Assembly (NCBI GenBank): GCA_947000775.1
Contig: CAMQGK010000171.1
Span: 2,493,001-2,557,000, forward strand
DNA: 64,000 bases
Direction: 5' to 3'
Source of the DNA: Pterois miles
Taxonomy: Eukaryota > Chordata > Actinopteri > Perciformes > Scorpaenidae
Positions 60,222-64,000 of the stretch are shown here, piece after piece (within the stretch, counting starts at the first letter, position 1; each line of letters starts with the position of its first letter). Below the pieces are notes generated by a model, which saw only the letters and a list, made by a program, of their open reading frames with translations, searched no databases and was not told the origin of the DNA. The translations under genes and the position numbers were made by a program.

Positions 60222-63200
60222 AGTTCGAGCCATGCATGTGCAGTGTCTATGTATGTGTCAGAATTGGCAGCAGGTTTGGGTACTCTGGCCTTGATTAGGC
60301 GTCTCTTTCCCGTCCACCAGTCGCTGAGTGAAGCAGTGAATTACGCTGCCATTTCAACGGTGTAATTGGGGACACATGCAGCCTTAAACCCCTCCTCCAT
60401 CCCTCCTTCTCTCCCTCCATCTTTAGGTCAAAGCAGCAGTAAGATCAAATGCTCTCCTCCTCAGTGGAGCATTCCTCAATAAAACAACAAGCGGGCAGGA
60501 GAGAAGAGTGAGAAAAGGGAGAAAGAAAGGAAATCAAAAGAGATGGGGCGAGACAGGCAGAGAGGAGAAAAGATGGAGACAGTGAAGAGCATATGGAACA
60601 TGTTTACAGTAATATCGCTGGGCCTGATGTTATCGTGGCGCTTCATTTGGTAGATCAGAACTTCTCATCAAATTGCAGTATCATCTGTCTTCTTCTCTTC
60701 CCTTCCTTGTCATTTTTTCTCTCTGTGCAGGAGAAACCCGCCCATGCATGCATACTTTTACTTCATTACCTTTGCAAGAACTTCCTTTTCCTCCAAGTCT
60801 CTCCCATTGGCATATACTGTAAACTGTGTCTCTCTTCTGTACACATTACGCCGTGTTCTGGGTCCTTCTCAAAGCAATAACGCCAAGATGGGCTCAAGTC
60901 TGGTTCATGCTAACATAAACAATCCTCCCTCCTCTTCAAACGGCAGAGAGAGAAACAGAGGTTGAGAAATGGGCTGCTAGGCTACTGAAAGTCCGCTCAC
61001 TCGAGATACACAGTGACGAATGTGGACACAAAAATAGTCTGGATGAAAGCAACTGCGCAGTTAGTGAGAGAACAAAACAATTTATCACGAGTGTAGGACG
61101 AAGATGAAGGGACTTTTTCCCAGTTCTGTCCAGTTCTGCGATGATACTGTTGGAGTCTAATGACGCACACAGTTCTGTGATGTTGGACTGATTTCACAGG
61201 TTTCTTAGCTGTTTTATGAAAGGCATGAAACTGATGTCTAAAGGTGACGGAAGTCATTTTAGGGGATAAACTGAACCCGGGCCTTGGATATTAGGTTTGA
61301 TAGATTGTGAGATGGTCAGTGGGAGCAAGTGAGCAAGAGAAACAAGAGACCGAGAAAGATAAGCAATGAAAAACTCTGATGAAGTAGAGAGATGTGTGTG
61401 TAGATGTGTGTTGCCTGCTTGCCAGTGAGTGTGTGTGTGTGTGTGTATTGTATAGCTGCAGGCTGCAGACAGACACTGGAGTGTGTCAGACTCCACATCT
61501 GGTGGATGGGATCTGTTAGCTCTCTGTGTGTCTGCCTATTATTATATACGTAGTATGGAGCCTTTGAACTGAGCAGCCACTCCTGACGATCGCCAGACTC
61601 CAACATACCGAGTCGTTCCCTGATTTGAAAAAGGGAGACGGGCGCAATATTTTCTCACTAAGTGTTTTTGCGTTGTAAAGACACGGTACAGTATGTTGAT
61701 TTTCCTGCAAGGTCAGAAAATCTGACAGCCAGGTGGAGGGAGAGGGTAGAGGAGAAAAGTTACAGGAGCATTTTAGGAAAAGTATCTCACACTATATCAT
61801 GCAAGACAATTCCTGATGTTACATGAAGGTGGTGGTGACAAAAAAAAACATGCAGTTAATTATCCTTCCTTCCAACCCACCACCATATTGGATTAAAGAT
61901 GTGACTTAAGAGTGAAACTTAGAGGAAAGGCTAAAGTGTGTTGCTTCACAAAAACCTGCAGACCAGCTGGATCCAACTACTATTTCTTGATGTACACCTG
62001 TCATCACTTTGTATGGAATGGCCTTGATATATTGATGAAGTGCCTCAGCACATTTTGATACACACAAGGCCTTCATAAGTCTCTCACAATGGGAAACTGA
62101 AGGTGGTGTTACTGGGTGGTTCTCGTGAAAAATATGGAGGTACTCAGCTCTTCCTGCTGTTGTCAGTCCCCAGACGGCTCACTAGGAATTTAACATTTCA
62201 AAGACTTGTTTCTGGCGCTGACAAACAATTTGAGAGGTTAAAGAAATGAGATGTATCACGCTTCATGCTATATGAACCTCCAGCCCGCTCGCAAGGAAAG
62301 GGGTATGAATGACACAATAATGTGCAAGGCAAAAGTAGGCGTCATATGCTACGCTCAGAGCTAGTATTGTAAAATAACGGCTTAGTCCACACCAGGAATG
62401 TCAGGAGCTCTTGCCGGCTACGTTAACTGTTGTATTTTAGTTTGGAGTCTATTCTAGTCAGCTGCATCTCTCATAGAGATTCACGGTCTCGCCTGTTTTA
62501 ATAGTGACCTGCGAGGTTACAGCAGCAGTGACAGTGAAAGTGATCGTCTGACTGTATATTAATATCATATCAGCAACATTACTACACTTGCAATGTCTAC
62601 AGTTTATCTGTAGAATATGTCACAGATGTGAAAAAAGTAAAGATTTATTTTTAAATCAACACTTCGATGACATGATTGCTGATGACATTTGCAGCCTCAA
62701 CAAACTAAGAGCTACAAAACACAAAAAGAGAGTCAAAACAGCAGAAAGCAGATCACCTTCACAAAGTTGGGTTATGTAACTAGTGAGAAGAGAAAATACA
62801 TTTAGCAATACACTTTAGTTAAATGTAATTAATCAATTAAAGGGCTAAGGACTCCCATGAGATGGTACCTCTCATGGAAGAAAGATTAAGATTAAGATAG
62901 CTGCCATGAAATGATCACTTGGCTATAATTTGGGAAGCTTGTATGTACATTTTTACCACCAGTTTATCACTTAATTAGGTTGTAAAAAGAGCATTATTGT
63001 TACTGACTGCTTTATAAAAGTGGGTATTACTTTGAGATAGTGTACTGGAGTTTAGCTGACAGTTAAACCTGGTGACATGAGATGAGAAATCTCCATAGAA
63101 AGCCAACATTCATTCACTTTAAGTTGGCAGCAACAGAGTCCAGTTCCATAAGAACAAGGCGAGGCTGGTGTATCTTGACGTAGCTGCCAAATCAAACTAT

Positions 63201-63455
63201 CCTTTCTCCAACTTAATAAGGTGATTTTCAAAAAAATCTGAAACATATGGTCTTCCAACAAAGGACTATGTTGGCATTAGACCCAGGTCAAAGTCAAATA
63301 AACAGCTGATACAACCATAAACTCCTTTACCATCTTGTCTCAAGCCCCGTACAGCACTCAAAGGTAAAACCTCACATACATGAACATAAACCTGCTCTCA
63401 TATAAGACTCATACAAGATTCCCCATGACCTACATACTATGGAAAGAAACGAATT

Positions 63456-64000
63456 AGGGCTGGCAAAGTCAACACAATGATGCATTCATGCAAATTCATT
63501 TTAACGGCACTAATTTCTTTAACGCATTTATGTAAATTATTTTCTGACGGTGTAGTGGACATAGTTTTTTTTATCGCTAAAGATAAATCCATTGGTTCCA
63601 ACTTCAGCATAAAGTAACGCTACAAACTAAGCTAAAGGTTGGTGAGGAAAAATTGTCATGGACATTTTCAAAGGGGTCCCTTGACCTCTGACCTCAAGAT
63701 ATATGAATGTAAATGGGTTCTCTTGGTACCCACGAGTCTCCCCTTTACAGACATGTCCACTTCATGATAATCACATGCAGTTTGGGGCAAGTCATAGTCA
63801 AGTCAACACACTGACAGCTGTTGGACTTCAGTTTGCCATGTCATGATTTGAGCATTTTTTCCTGACAATATTTGTCATTGTTTTGTGTTGTTAATTGATT
63901 GCCAATGACAAATATATACATACATTTGCATAAAGCAGCATATTTGGACACTACCATGCTGATAAGAGTATTAAATACCTGACAAGGGTTTTTAATGTAT
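63456..64000 (+). mobile_element. AGGGCTGTCA-family DNA transposon, cut by the window edge
   Basis: It starts AGGGCTGGCAAAGTCAACAC and contains CCCTTGACCTCTGACCTCAA, GGTACCCACGAGTCTCCCC, GGGGCAAGTCATAGTCAAGT and GATAAGAGTATTAAATAC in the same order as 45310-45949. Its right terminus lies beyond 64000. Confidence 0.85.

Overview
The window is vertebrate nuclear DNA, most probably from a percomorph teleost. The signs are split genes with GT-AG introns, tRNA-derived SINEs, hAT-type and TTAA-flanked miniature transposons, and very long dinucleotide microsatellites. The species cannot be named from the sequence alone.

The only gene I can support is on the minus strand: the extracellular and transmembrane part of the receptor tyrosine kinase-like orphan receptor ROR1 (ror1). 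Seven exons are recognisable. Read 5'->3' on the minus strand they are: a short N-terminal exon (42643-42705), the Ig-domain exon (28940-29230), a 34-nt linker microexon (28633-28666), two Frizzled/cysteine-rich-domain exons (4175-4302 and 1949-2266), a kringle exon (765-1010), and a transmembrane/juxtamembrane exon (1-193) that runs off the left edge. All six junctions have GT-AG sites and compatible phases, giving one continuous reading frame of 1273 nt. The signal-peptide exon should lie beyond 64000, and the kinase exons beyond position 1. The transmembrane segment favours ROR1 over ROR2, as do PINKN and the kringle residues next to it.

About 98% of the window is intron. The 24.3-kb intron (4303-28632) and the 13.4-kb intron (29231-42642) are full of repeats, as is the more than 21 kb upstream of exon 2. 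The repeats include a decayed CR1/L2-type LINE (35530-38792), several copies of a tRNA-derived SINE with the same 3' tail as that LINE, a V-SINE-like element and a second tRNA-derived SINE. There are also several MITE families, some nested and with target-site duplications still readable, and many CA/GA/TA microsatellites. Two perfect long hairpins (16956-17021 and 41238-41288) look like fold-back or template-switch events inside repeats.

I found no previously undescribed protein system. The most unusual observations are the frame-critical microexon, a CA repeat 15 nt downstream of a ror1 splice donor, the fold-back hairpins, the SINE-LINE tail sharing, and a G-rich minisatellite with quadruplex potential. 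A few non-repetitive intronic blocks could be conserved regulatory elements, but that needs cross-species alignment.
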